Of a stretch of DNA of 10,785 nt, positions 1-6,031 are shown one piece after another. The position numbers and the translations under genes were made by a program. The DNA is from an uncultured Clostridia bacterium (GTDB taxonomy: Bacteria; Bacillota; Clostridia; Christensenellales; Aristaeellaceae), in NCBI GenBank assembly GCA_934631055.1, contig CAKTXP010000073.1, positions 1-10,785 on the forward strand. Reading direction: 5' to 3'. How positions within the stretch are numbered: position 1 is the stretch's first letter; every line of letters begins with the position of its first letter. Below the pieces are notes generated by a model. That model had not been told where the DNA came from. It ran no database searches and saw only the letters and a list, made by a program, of their open reading frames with translations.

Positions 1-22
1 CTAAGCGATACCTAGGCAGATT

Positions 23-51
23 ATTATAGCACGTTTCCCAGTTTCAGTAAA
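23..51 (-). promoter_or_regulatory. Sigma-A-type promoter firing out of the left edge
   Basis: On the minus strand a TTTACT -35 (46-51) and a perfect TATAAT -10 (23-28) are separated by exactly 17 bp, with TGC just before the -10 (extended -10). The -35 overlaps the end of the secreted-protein gene at 44-1228. The promoter would serve a gene left of the window that is not visible. The match is good for a vegetative sigma-A promoter; the assignment rests on motif only. Confidence 0.5.
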
Positions 52-1228
52 GCTCTTCGGGCATCGCTTCGCGCAGGATCACGCCCGCAAGCACGCCGTC
101 CTGATCCACATGCGTCTGCAAGATTTTTCCGCCCAGCTCAAAGAAAAGGCTCTCTCCCGCCGGAAGCATCCTGTCCCGCGCCGCGTCCTCGTCATAGGCG
201 CGCGTTTCCTTCGGCTCGCCGAGCATGGCGGCGATATCTTCCCTTGTCGTGACGCCGACAGTCAGCCCGCAGACATCCGCGCGCGTCGTGCGAATCGCCG
301 AGATGGGCGTTTCATCCTCTTCGGTTTCGGCATATTTGGGAATCTCCACCGCCCAGCCGCGCAGTTCGGATTCTTCAAACAGATAGACCTGCGAATCGTT
401 GGTATAATCCGGGTCGGTCAGCAGCGTGAACCGTGCCAATACGTCGCCCAGCTTTTCGCCCAGCGAAACGGATTCCATTGCGCCGGGCAGTCTGCCCTCC
501 GCGACCGCTTTTTCCAGCTCATCCTTTGTCTTTTCCGCATGCGCCAGCGCATACACAGGGCTGTCCTCCCCAATATATTCCGCCAGCTCATACCATGCGA
601 ACTGCACCGCGCCATTCTTCTCGTCAAAATAGCGATACCGGTCGTCCGGATAGAACACCGTCAACCCATATTCGTCGATGGCGTAGTCATCCGTCGGCAT
701 CGGCAGCAGGTCGCCGTATTCCATATAGTCGCTCAGCTCGCTGAGTACGCTGTCGGAAATGATGCTTTCCATCGCCGCAAACGCCGCGTCAGCGTCGTCA
801 AAAAGCTGCTCAAGCCGCACGGCTTCGCCAGTCGTCAGGTCAAGCACCAGTCCGCTGGTCGAGCTTCCGTTCGTCCCGTCCGCCTGCGTGCCGTTCCAGA
901 CGAGCGTCAGCGACGCCAGATTGCCGCTCACAAAGCATTCGCCGCTCTGCTGAATGTTTGCGCCCGCGCGCGAAAGCAGCTGTTCCGCTTTCTTCTGCGC
1001 AAAATGCGTTTCGATCTGCACGTTTGCCGTCTCTTCGGCTTGGCTGACCTCGTCCTGCGCGCCGCCGTTTTCTCCGGCAGTCTCGCCCGTCTTTTCCTGC
1101 GCATCAAAAACCGTCAGGGTGCTGCCGCCCTGCTCTTTGGTCGTCATATGTACATCAAGCTCCGCCCATGCGCTTGCCGGGATCACCGCGCAGAGCATCG
1201 CCATGCAAAGAAATCGTTTCAAATCCAT
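44..1228 (-). CDS. Secreted protein with an RsiV/DUF3298-like domain
   Basis: A 394-residue protein of unknown precise function. Residues 1-22 form a Sec signal peptide: positive MDLKR, a hydrophobic stretch, then an ASAWA cleavage site before ELDV. No proper lipobox is seen, so export to the wall or medium is inferred. A linker rich in Glu, Gly and Thr follows (about 35-70). Residues of about 100-215 resemble the DUF3298 fold known from the C-terminus of the anti-sigma factor RsiV (LVLDLTTGEAVRLEQLFDD, then GLTVFYPD and FAWYELAEYI). The C-terminal part (about 250-394) has two stretches of the type LGEKLGDVLARF and VGVTTREDIAAMLGEP, recalling small outer-surface repeat domains. The start ATG directly follows AAAGAGGTGA, a near-perfect anti-SD complement. 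It stands alone, about 300 bp after dpaB with a repeat element between. There is no transmembrane segment beyond the signal, so it is not a classic RsiV anti-sigma factor. Lysozyme binding should not be assumed. Confidence 0.8.
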   Translation of the reverse strand: MDLKRFLCMAMLCAVIPASAWAELDVHMTTKEQGGSTLTVFDAQEKTGETAGENGGAQDEVSQAEETANVQIETHFAQKKAEQLLSRAGANIQQSGECFVSGNLASLTLVWNGTQADGTNGSSTSGLVLDLTTGEAVRLEQLFDDADAAFAAMESIISDSVLSELSDYMEYGDLLPMPTDDYAIDEYGLTVFYPDDRYRYFDEKNGAVQFAWYELAEYIGEDSPVYALAHAEKTKDELEKAVAEGRLPGAMESVSLGEKLGDVLARFTLLTDPDYTNDSQVYLFEESELRGWAVEIPKYAETEEDETPISAIRTTRADVCGLTVGVTTREDIAAMLGEPKETRAYDEDAARDRMLPAGESLFFELGGKILQTHVDQDGVLAGVILREAMPEELY

Positions 1229-1243
1229 TCACCTCTTTCGTTC

Positions 1244-1273
1244 ATTGTACAGTATAGTCCACGGATTTGTAAA
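1244..1273 (-). promoter_or_regulatory. Candidate promoter of the secreted DUF3298-like gene
   Basis: The minus strand carries TTTACA (1268-1273), an 18 bp spacer and TACAAT (1244-1249), about 15 bp before the start codon. An overlapping TATACT gives an alternative -10 with a poorer -35. The leader would be only a few bases plus the SD. This is a motif-based call. Confidence 0.4.
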
Positions 1274-1316
1274 TAGACGAATTTCTTCCGTTTTTTCTTC
1301 CCGAAGAGAACAACGA

Positions 1317-1535
1317 GGGGCATACGCTTGGGGGCGCTGCCCCCAAACCCCTGCCAGGAACCTGAGGTTCCTGGACCTCCCGGTTCGCTTCGCGCCGGTT
1401 TAAATTGATTTAAGCATACGATGCGCATGCGCATCGTTCGATAAAGCTTATTCAAGCCGCAGCGAAGCGAAGAAGGGAGTCTGAGGGATGAAATCCCTCA
1501 GGCGGGGTTTGGGGCGGCAGCCCCATCGTCTCCCC
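1317..1535. repeat. Inverted multi-hairpin intergenic element, copy R1 (full)
   Basis: Full-length copy of the element that recurs through the window. Read on the plus strand: a stem TTGGGGGC/GCCCCCAA (1328-1346); a second stem CCAGGAACC/GGTTCCTGG (1354-1374); an arm TTCGCTTCGC followed by CGGTTTAAAT; an 18-bp perfect palindrome CGATGCGCATGCGCATCG (1419-1436); then the mirrored half with GCGAAGCGAA, a stem CTGAGGGAT/ATCCCTCAG and a GGGGC/GCCCC hairpin. It ends one base before the dpaB stop codon on the minus strand (TAA followed by GGGGAGACGATGGGG). The two ends are related as inverted repeats. No reading frame here is credible. Confidence 0.85.
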
Positions 1536-2108
1536 TTAAAAGATGACAGGCTGTATCTGCCGCCCCTCCAGCGCCGCCTCCGCCGCCGGCAGGATCTGCG
1601 TGAAATCCGCCACGCAGCTCGTCGGCTTCGCCCGAAAATCATCCTGCTCAAGCGGCACAAAATAAACGCCCTTCCGATTCATCAGCAGCCCAATACCCGC
1701 CGCCGCGCCCGCCAGCGCATCGTTCGTCGATACCGCGATCAATACCGGCCGCCCGTTCCGTCTGTGGCTCTTGACCGCCAGCGTCGGCGCCGTGTCATAA
1801 ATGCCGCATGCCAGCTTGCCCAGCGTGTTGCCCGTGCAGGGCGCGATAATCAGCAGGTCGAGCAGCTTCTTCGGTCCGATGGGTTCCGCCTGCGCAATGG
1901 TGTGGATGACCTTCTCCCCGCATATCTCTTCCGCCTGCGCGACCCAATCTGCCGCGCTGCCGAACCGCGTGTCCGTACCGTAGGCGTTTTCAGACATGAT
2001 CGGTATGACATGATAACCATGCTCTACCAACAGATTCATCTGTGGAAAGACCGCCTTGAACGTGCAGAACGACCCCGTGATGGCAAATCCAATGCGCAGT
2101 TCACTCAT
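1536..2108 (-). CDS. dpaB: Dipicolinate synthase subunit B (flavoprotein-like)
   Basis: A 190-residue protein of the SpoVFB/DpaB family. With DpaA it makes dipicolinic acid from the lysine-pathway intermediate dihydrodipicolinate in the mother cell; the product is loaded into the forespore core with calcium. The N-terminus GFAITGSFCTF and the motif IIAPCTGNTLGKLACGIYDT (about 87-106) are the phosphate/flavin-binding signatures of the flavoprotein fold used by this subunit. The length is typical of the family (about 190-200). The start ATG overlaps the end of dpaA by 8 bp (ATGAGTGA), so the two are translationally coupled in one operon. A repeat element begins immediately after the stop codon. 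Recognition is from conserved sequence; no key residue looks missing. Confidence 0.94.
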   Translation of the reverse strand: MSELRIGFAITGSFCTFKAVFPQMNLLVEHGYHVIPIMSENAYGTDTRFGSAADWVAQAEEICGEKVIHTIAQAEPIGPKKLLDLLIIAPCTGNTLGKLACGIYDTAPTLAVKSHRRNGRPVLIAVSTNDALAGAAAGIGLLMNRKGVYFVPLEQDDFRAKPTSCVADFTQILPAAEAALEGRQIQPVIF

Positions 2109-2937
2109 CCGCCTTTTCCCCCTTTTCTTCGACCGCCGTCATGCCCCGCATCAGCGCGTCAAACAGCGCGCGCCCCGCGTCCATCGGCGCATACCGCCCC
2201 GGCAAGCCGCTCTCCACGCAGACCTGCAAGCCGAGTTGAACCGCGCGCTGCATATCCAGCCCGTATGGCGGGCTCGCCAGCTCGATGATGGGCGTATCCC
2301 GTCCCATGGCTGCAAGCGCTTCCTCGTCAAGCACATGCGCCGGAACCGTGTTGACAACGACGTCTGCCTGCCTGCACGCCGCCGCGATTTGGCTCAGCGG
2401 CACGGGGTGCGCGCCCGCGGCATGCGCACGGCGCATCTGCTCCTCGCTCCTCACGCAGACGATGACAAACATGCCCATCGCGCAGAGGCGCGCCGTCATC
2501 TCCTGCCCAATGCGCCCGTATCCCGTGATGACCGCCGTTGACGCCAGCAGCGCCCGTTTGCGCACGCGCAGAAGCGTCATCATCGCGCCCTCCGCTGTCA
2601 ACCGCGCATTGAACCGCAGGAACGCCTCGTCCCTGTCCGGTCGAATGACCCTGCCGACCTGCGGCAGTTCCTCATCGCGGACATCGCCGCCGACCAGCGC
2701 CGCCGTACAGGGCGGTATCTTCGCCAGCACGCTTTCGCGCGTCATGCTTTTTTCCCCCTGCTGCACGACCAGTTCATTCTCCCTGAACGACCGCGCCCAC
2801 GGAAGCAGGACCGCGTCCGCCGATGGGATATCCCCCGCATAATCTCCCGTGATATGCAGCGTTTCCCATCCGGCATTTTCCGCTGCGCTCAATGTGCCGC
2901 GCACTCTTGCGTCCCCGCCAAAGGCAATCAACCTCAT
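2101..2937 (-). CDS. dpaA: Dipicolinate synthase subunit A (NAD(P)-binding)
   Basis: A 278-residue subunit of the DpaAB/SpoVFAB complex, the spore dipicolinate synthase. The N-terminus MRLIAFGGDARVRG is the family opening. A Rossmann nucleotide-binding loop, TGYGRIGQE, lies at about 138-146, followed by the ADVVVNTVPAHVL and IIELASPPYGLD segments typical of DpaA. I chose the ATG at 2937 because GGAGG lies 7 bp ahead of it. The ATG at 2943 sits directly on that SD, and an upstream start at 3015 would add 26 residues that read through intergenic repeat sequence. It overlaps dpaB by 8 bp. In B. subtilis these genes are transcribed in the mother cell by SigK; here a SigE-type promoter can be drawn upstream (2955-2984). 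The usual lysine-pathway neighbours (asd, dapG, dapA) are absent from the window. Confidence 0.92.
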   Translation of the reverse strand: MRLIAFGGDARVRGTLSAAENAGWETLHITGDYAGDIPSADAVLLPWARSFRENELVVQQGEKSMTRESVLAKIPPCTAALVGGDVRDEELPQVGRVIRPDRDEAFLRFNARLTAEGAMMTLLRVRKRALLASTAVITGYGRIGQEMTARLCAMGMFVIVCVRSEEQMRRAHAAGAHPVPLSQIAAACRQADVVVNTVPAHVLDEEALAAMGRDTPIIELASPPYGLDMQRAVQLGLQVCVESGLPGRYAPMDAGRALFDALMRGMTAVEEKGEKADE

Positions 2938-2954
2938 CCTCATCCCTCCCGCCG

Positions 2955-2984
2955 ATGGTATGCGGAAGCGGCAACGCACATGAC
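2955..2984 (-). promoter_or_regulatory. Possible SigE-type mother-cell promoter for dpaAB
   Basis: On the minus strand GTCATGT (2978-2984) and CATACCAT (2955-2962) are 15 bp apart. They resemble the SigE -35 and -10 (CATACAAT-like, one mismatch in the -10). Transcription would start very near the SD, giving a leader of only about a dozen bases. A SigK-type reading fits less well. The function of the genes makes a mother-cell promoter expected; the exact site is inference. Confidence 0.35.
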
Positions 2985-3005
2985 GGGAAAGGTTATGTTG
3001 GAACT

Positions 3006-3110
3006 GCCGCCCCAAACCTCATCTTCGCTTCGCGCTGGTTTTAATCAACTCAGGCATATGATGCGCATCATTCGTTAAGAAATAATTGAAACCGCAGTAA
3101 AACAACGAAA
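3006..3110. repeat. Inverted multi-hairpin element, copy R2 (decayed, partial)
   Basis: Degenerate remnant of the element. GCCGCCCCAAACC corresponds to the 3' side of the first hairpin. It is followed directly by ATCTTCGCTTCGCGCTGGTTTTAAT, which lines up with the TTCGCTTCGC arm of the other copies; the second hairpin is missing. The central palindrome is shortened to ATGATGCGCATCAT (3058-3071), the same core as in R1. Beyond it AACCGCAGTAAAACAACG is a decayed version of the mirrored arm; the second half is lost. It lies between hepT and dpaA. Confidence 0.65.
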
Positions 3111-3173
3111 GACTGTAAAGAACATTATTCTCTTTGTATCTCTGTTTCTAGATTCGCTCATTCACAGGCATAT

Positions 3174-3201
3174 AAAAAGCTGCAAAGCAGAATTTGCAGC
3201 T
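3174..3201 (-). terminator. Rho-independent terminator after hepT
   Basis: On the minus strand a perfect 9-bp stem AGCTGCAAA/TTTGCAGCT (3193-3201 and 3178-3186) encloses a 6-nt loop and runs into TTTTTAT. It lies 14 bp after the hepT stop codon and would end the mntA-hepT transcript. Confidence 0.82.
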
Positions 3202-3214
3202 CGGGTTTGTTCTC

Positions 3215-3568
3215 TCACTCTTCTGATATTTCAGGCAAAATATGTTCAAGCTGGTCTATGTATTTTCCCAGTTCTTCAAAAATCACAACACTGATGATTC
3301 TCCAATTCGTATCTTCATATTGATGCACCAGCCGATGCCGCATACCTGCGATTTGCGACCATGGGACATCCGGATACTTCGCTTTCAATGTCTTAGAAAG
3401 CTGATAGGTATGCTCCCCAATATTATAAAGCGGTGTCGTAATCGTCCACTGAACAGAATAGCTGTTTTCCACATCTTCCTCGGTTATCCCCTGCCGCGCA
3501 ACATACTCCATTAGTTTTCGACCTGTTTCAATCATCTTGAGGATTCTCTGTCTATCCGATTGCATCAT
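3215..3568 (-). CDS. hepT: HepT-like ribonuclease toxin (DUF86 family)
   Basis: A 117-residue, mostly helical protein of the HepT/DUF86 family, the HEPN-type RNase toxin of MNT/HepT toxin-antitoxin modules. The HEPN catalytic signature R-X4-H followed by Tyr is present as RHRLVHQY (Arg77, His82, Tyr84). In studied systems the partner nucleotidyltransferase adds AMP to that tyrosine and blocks the toxin. The gene overlaps the upstream antitoxin gene by 4 bp (ATGA), so the two are coupled. A second ATG follows immediately and could also serve as start. A terminator follows 14 bp after the stop. Base composition is clearly lower in GC than the neighbours, suggesting acquisition by transfer. Length is within the usual range (110-150). 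Confidence 0.85.
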   Translation of the reverse strand: MMQSDRQRILKMIETGRKLMEYVARQGITEEDVENSYSVQWTITTPLYNIGEHTYQLSKTLKAKYPDVPWSQIAGMRHRLVHQYEDTNWRIISVVIFEELGKYIDQLEHILPEISEE

Positions 3569-3867
3569 TGCAGTGTCACACTTTCCGCCATGATTTGCCG
3601 ATAAAATGGCGAATCTTTTTTAATTTCTCTGATTTCATATACATCGACCGGCTTACCGCTGTTCTCATGCAGTTCCTCAGCAATTGCGAACACATCCAAC
3701 GGTTTAAAATCCTCTCGACCGACAACGACTAGGTCAATGTCCGAACTTTCGTTCGCTTCCCCTCGGGCATAGGAGCCAAAGAGAAGCGCATAAGCCGCTC
3801 TGTACTTTTTCAGCAGCGGCGTAACCATGTTTTCGATTTCCGTCTGGCTGTAAATCTGCTTGCTCAT
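3565..3867 (-). CDS. mntA: MntA-like minimal nucleotidyltransferase antitoxin
   Basis: A 100-residue nucleotidyltransferase of the MNT family, the antitoxin partner of HepT. The signature GS-X10-D-X-D is intact: GSYARGEANESSDIDLVVV with Gly31, Ser32, Asp43 and Asp45. The third carboxylate is probably Asp75 in KPVDVYEI. Known members AMPylate the HepT active-site tyrosine. I chose the ATG at 3867, 7 bp after GGAGG; the GTG just upstream (3870) lies only 4 bp from the SD and is less likely. The gene leads a two-gene operon, overlaps hepT by 4 bp, and has a possible extended -10 promoter about 20 bp upstream. It shares the lower-GC composition of hepT. Confidence 0.87.
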   Translation of the reverse strand: MSKQIYSQTEIENMVTPLLKKYRAAYALLFGSYARGEANESSDIDLVVVGREDFKPLDVFAIAEELHENSGKPVDVYEIREIKKDSPFYRQIMAESVTLQ

Positions 3868-3887
3868 CACGGCACCTCCCTGATTTG

Positions 3888-3896
3888 ATTATAACA
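3888..3896 (-). promoter_or_regulatory. Extended -10 promoter candidate for mntA-hepT
   Basis: The minus strand reads TGTTATAAT, a perfect extended -10, about 20 bp before the mntA start. No good -35 is seen because the upstream bases belong to the mscL terminator hairpin. If real, the promoter sits in the tail of that terminator. Motif-based only. Confidence 0.35.
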
Positions 3897-3922
3897 AAAC
3901 GCCCTCCAAAAAGGAAGGCGTT
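3896..3922 (-). terminator. Terminator after mscL
   Basis: On the minus strand a 10-bp stem AACGCCTTCC/GGAGGGCGTT (one G-U pair) closes a TTTTT loop and continues into TTGTTAT. It lies 13 bp after the mscL stop. The downstream U run is short, so termination may be partial and could let some transcript enter mntA-hepT. Confidence 0.65.
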
Positions 3923-3935
3923 ATCCTTATTTCCC

Positions 3936-4382
3936 TTATTTCTCCAGCATCGACGTACAATGCGGGCAGCGGGTCGCGTCATCGGCGATCTCGCTCTTGC
4001 AGAACGGGCAGATGCGCTTAGGCTTGACCGGCGCGGATTCGGGCTTCTTATGAACCTTGTTCATTGCGCGGACGACGAGGAACATGCAGAACGCCGTCAG
4101 GATGAAATTGATGACGTTCTGGATGAACAGACCGTAGTTCACCGTGCCGACGCCGGCAGCCGCAGCCGCTTCAATGGACGGATAGCTCTGTCCATCGAGC
4201 GCGAAGAACAGACCGGCAAAGTTGATGCCGCCCGTCAGCACACCGATGACCGGCATGAAGATATCGTTGACCAGCGACGTAGTGATCGTTCCGAACGCCG
4301 CGCCGATGATCACGCCGACAGCCATGTCGATGACGTTTCCGCGCATAGCAAACGCTTTGAAGTCCTCCAAAAACTTCTTCAT
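3936..4382 (-). CDS. mscL: Large-conductance mechanosensitive channel with zinc ribbon
   Basis: A 148-residue MscL, a homopentameric inner-membrane channel that opens on membrane tension to release solutes during hypo-osmotic shock. The N-terminal amphipathic helix MKKFLEDFKAFAMRGN and the first membrane helix (VIDMAVGVIIGAAFGTI, about 17-33) are canonical. The loop carries NDIFMPVIGVLTGG, and the second helix runs from about 83 to 106 (YGLFIQNVINFILTAFCMFL). After the usual cytoplasmic linker (KVHKKPE) the protein ends in CPFC (125-128) and CPHC (139-142), a small zinc-ribbon domain not found in E. coli MscL. The start is preceded by AAGGAG about 10 bp upstream. It is monocistronic, between a repeat element and a terminator. 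Confidence 0.95.
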   Translation of the reverse strand: MKKFLEDFKAFAMRGNVIDMAVGVIIGAAFGTITTSLVNDIFMPVIGVLTGGINFAGLFFALDGQSYPSIEAAAAAGVGTVNYGLFIQNVINFILTAFCMFLVVRAMNKVHKKPESAPVKPKRICPFCKSEIADDATRCPHCTSMLEK

Positions 4383-4405
4383 ATGTACACTCTCCTTTTA
4401 TTTTT

Positions 4406-4590
4406 GGGGTTACGCGTGGGGCTTCGCCCCACACCTCACCAAGAACCTGAGGTTCTTGGATTTCCCATTTCGCTTCGCGGCGGTTTAAATCAGCTTATCA
4501 TCAGCTGTCGCAAAGCGACAGCGTAGCGAAGGGTCAAGGGAACTCAGTTCCCTTGTGGGGTTTGGGGTGAAACCCCAATCGTTCTCCCCG
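4406..4590. repeat. Inverted multi-hairpin intergenic element, copy R3 (full)
   Basis: The clearest complete copy. Read on the plus strand: stem GTGGGGC/GCCCCAC (4416-4432); stem CCAAGAACC/GGTTCTTGG (4439-4459); arm TTTCGCTTCGCGGCGGTTT; central stem GCTGTCGC/GCGACAGC with loop AAA (4504-4522); mirrored arm GCGTAGCGAAGGG; stem CAAGGGAAC/GTTCCCTTG (4535-4555); and TTGGGG/CCCCAA (4562-4578). Both ends are GGGG-rich inverted repeats. The element ends exactly at the scpB stop codon and spans most of the scpB-mscL gap, so the mscL promoter must lie inside it or just beyond. Confidence 0.88.
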
Positions 4591-5301
4591 TTACCCTTCG
4601 TTCTCTTCCTGCGCTATGTTCTGCGCGAGCTTTTCCACCGGATCGGCATGCGGCTTCTCCGCCGCCTGCTTCGCCTCCGCTTCCGCAATGCGGTCAGCGA
4701 GCGCAGAAAAGTCGATCTCCGGTAAGTCCGCCAACGAGTTCAGACAGAAATGACGTAAAAACGCGTCCGTTGTTCCGTACAAGATCGGCCGCCCAAGCGC
4801 ATCCTTGCGCCCGACTTCCGCAATCAAACCGCGCGTGACCAACGTCTGCACCGAATAGTCGCATTTCACGCCGCGAATCAATTCGATTTCCGCTTTCGTC
4901 ACCGGCTGACGATATGCAATGACCGCCAGCGTTTCCATGACCGCCTGCGACAGCGATTGCTTCTGCACAGGCTGAAGCAGCTTCTCAACGTATTTCGCAT
5001 AGTCCGGACGCGTCGCCAGCTGTACATGCTGACCGAATCGCAAAAGACGCAGACCGCGCCGGTCAAAATCATAGCCGCTTTCCAGCTCGTCGAGCGTTTC
5101 ATCCAGCTCCTGCTCGGTCAGGTTCATCGCGCTGCACATCTCGCGCTTCTCAATTGCGTTGCCCGTAACGAATAAAATCGCTTCCGCAATGCCTACGCGC
5201 TCATTCAGCTCCGGCTTGTCCGGACTGCTCTCCGGATTGTTCTCCGGCGGATTCTCCGGACTGCTCTGCGCCGTCGGGTTCTCCTTCTCCATCTTCTCCA
5301 T
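4591..5301 (-). CDS. scpB: Segregation and condensation protein B
   Basis: A 236-residue ScpB, the winged-helix subunit that joins ScpA as the kleisin complex of SMC condensin in chromosome segregation. The core starts around RVGIAEAILFVTGNAIEK. It includes LLRFGQHVQLATRPDYAKYV and the hallmark LSQAVMETLAVIAYRQPVTK with EIELIRGVKCDYSVQTLVTRGL, then GRPILYGTTDAFLRHF. The N-terminal 35 residues are low-complexity Pro-Glu-Asn-Ser repeats and the C-terminus is acidic. I chose the third codon ATG (5301), which has AGGAG 8 bp upstream; the ATG at 5307 lies only 2 bp from that SD. About 100 bp of its 5' end overlaps the end of scpA. A repeat element starts right after the stop codon. Confidence 0.93.
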   Translation of the reverse strand: MEKMEKENPTAQSSPENPPENNPESSPDKPELNERVGIAEAILFVTGNAIEKREMCSAMNLTEQELDETLDELESGYDFDRRGLRLLRFGQHVQLATRPDYAKYVEKLLQPVQKQSLSQAVMETLAVIAYRQPVTKAEIELIRGVKCDYSVQTLVTRGLIAEVGRKDALGRPILYGTTDAFLRHFCLNSLADLPEIDFSALADRIAEAEAKQAAEKPHADPVEKLAQNIAQEENEG

Positions 5302-6028
5302 CTTCATCTCTCCTGCCGGGTAATATCAGGATATCGTCAAAAACGTTGTCCTGCTGGGCGTGCAGCCTGCCGAGCTTGAGCAGCTCGAGCATCGCCAAAA
5401 AGTAGGATACGATCTCGTCGCGCGTCACGTCGTCGGACAGCATGTCGCTGAACAGCACGGGACCTTTTTTCAGCCTCGCGGTCAGGTTGAATACGCATTG
5501 CTCGATGCTGAACCGGTCGCGGGTGATCGAGCGGAACACACGCCCCGGCTCGTCGCCCTCGCGCGTCTGTCGGGCGAGGATGCGTTCCAGCGCGCGAACA
5601 AGCCCATCCAGCGACAGCCCCGTCAGCTCAACCGCCTGCGGCGGAAGCGGGTATTCCTCCGGAAGTTTGGAAAAGATCTGCATCGCCGCGCGCTCGAATT
5701 CCTTCATGCGCCCCGCGCTTTCCTTATAGAGCTTGTATTCCTCCAGCCTGCGGATGAGCGCCTGTTCGGGCGTTTCCTCCCCTTCTTCCGTCGGTTCCGG
5801 CGGGCGCGGCAGGAGCGCGCGGGACTTGATCTCCAGCAGCGTCGCCGCCATCGTCAGGAATTCGCTGGCGGTATCCATATCCAGCTCGTCCACGCTGCCC
5901 ATCGACGCAAGATACTGCTCCGTAATCTCCGAAACGAAGATGTCCTTAATATCGACTTTCGCCTTGGTGATGAGGTGGAGCAGCAGGTCAAGCGGCCCTT
6001 CAAACTGCTTGAGGGAAACGTAATACAT
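5201..6028 (-). CDS. scpA: Segregation and condensation protein A (kleisin)
   Basis: A 275-residue ScpA, the kleisin that bridges SMC heads and binds ScpB. The N-terminus YVSLKQFEGPLDLLLHLITK and the following KVDIKDIFVSEITEQYLASM are the family signature, and EFLTMAATLLEIKSRALLPRP continues it. The C-terminal winged-helix region (DEIVSYFLAMLELLKLGRLH) is complete. After it the protein carries a repetitive acidic tail with four-residue units of the EQSG type, which overlaps the start of scpB in another frame. It begins 3 bp after the stop of the M50 protease gene and is therefore co-transcribed. ScpA is usually about 240-260 residues; the tail explains the extra length. Confidence 0.94.
   Translation of the reverse strand: MYYVSLKQFEGPLDLLLHLITKAKVDIKDIFVSEITEQYLASMGSVDELDMDTASEFLTMAATLLEIKSRALLPRPPEPTEEGEETPEQALIRRLEEYKLYKESAGRMKEFERAAMQIFSKLPEEYPLPPQAVELTGLSLDGLVRALERILARQTREGDEPGRVFRSITRDRFSIEQCVFNLTARLKKGPVLFSDMLSDDVTRDEIVSYFLAMLELLKLGRLHAQQDNVFDDILILPGRRDEDGEDGEGEPDGAEQSGESAGEQSGEQSGQAGAE
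5209..5265. repeat. 12-bp tandem repeat read in two frames (scpA end, scpB start)
   Basis: On the minus strand about five imperfect 12-bp units with the core TCCGGAGAA occur here. In the scpA frame they give units of the EQSG/ESAG type, and in the scpB frame SPEN/PPEN/NPES/SPDK units. Just upstream, 9-bp ATGGAGAAG repeats (about 5284-5303) encode the MEK start of scpB. Confidence 0.75.
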
Positions 6029-6031
6029 GCC

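Noticed and set aside
44..1228. RsiV-type anti-sigma factor
   Set aside because: Only the DUF3298-like domain is shared. There is no N-terminal anti-sigma domain, no mid-protein membrane segment and no adjacent ECF sigma gene.
110..1276. A 388-codon plus-strand frame
   Set aside because: Antisense to the secreted protein gene, Arg-rich and without domains; no SD is evident.
1317..1535. Insertion sequence
   Set aside because: Although its ends are inverted repeats, there is no transposase frame and I could not see target-site duplications, so it is called a non-coding repeat.
1488..2288. A 266-codon plus-strand frame
   Set aside because: Antisense to dpaB and dpaA, starts inside repeat R1 and has Arg-rich shadow composition.
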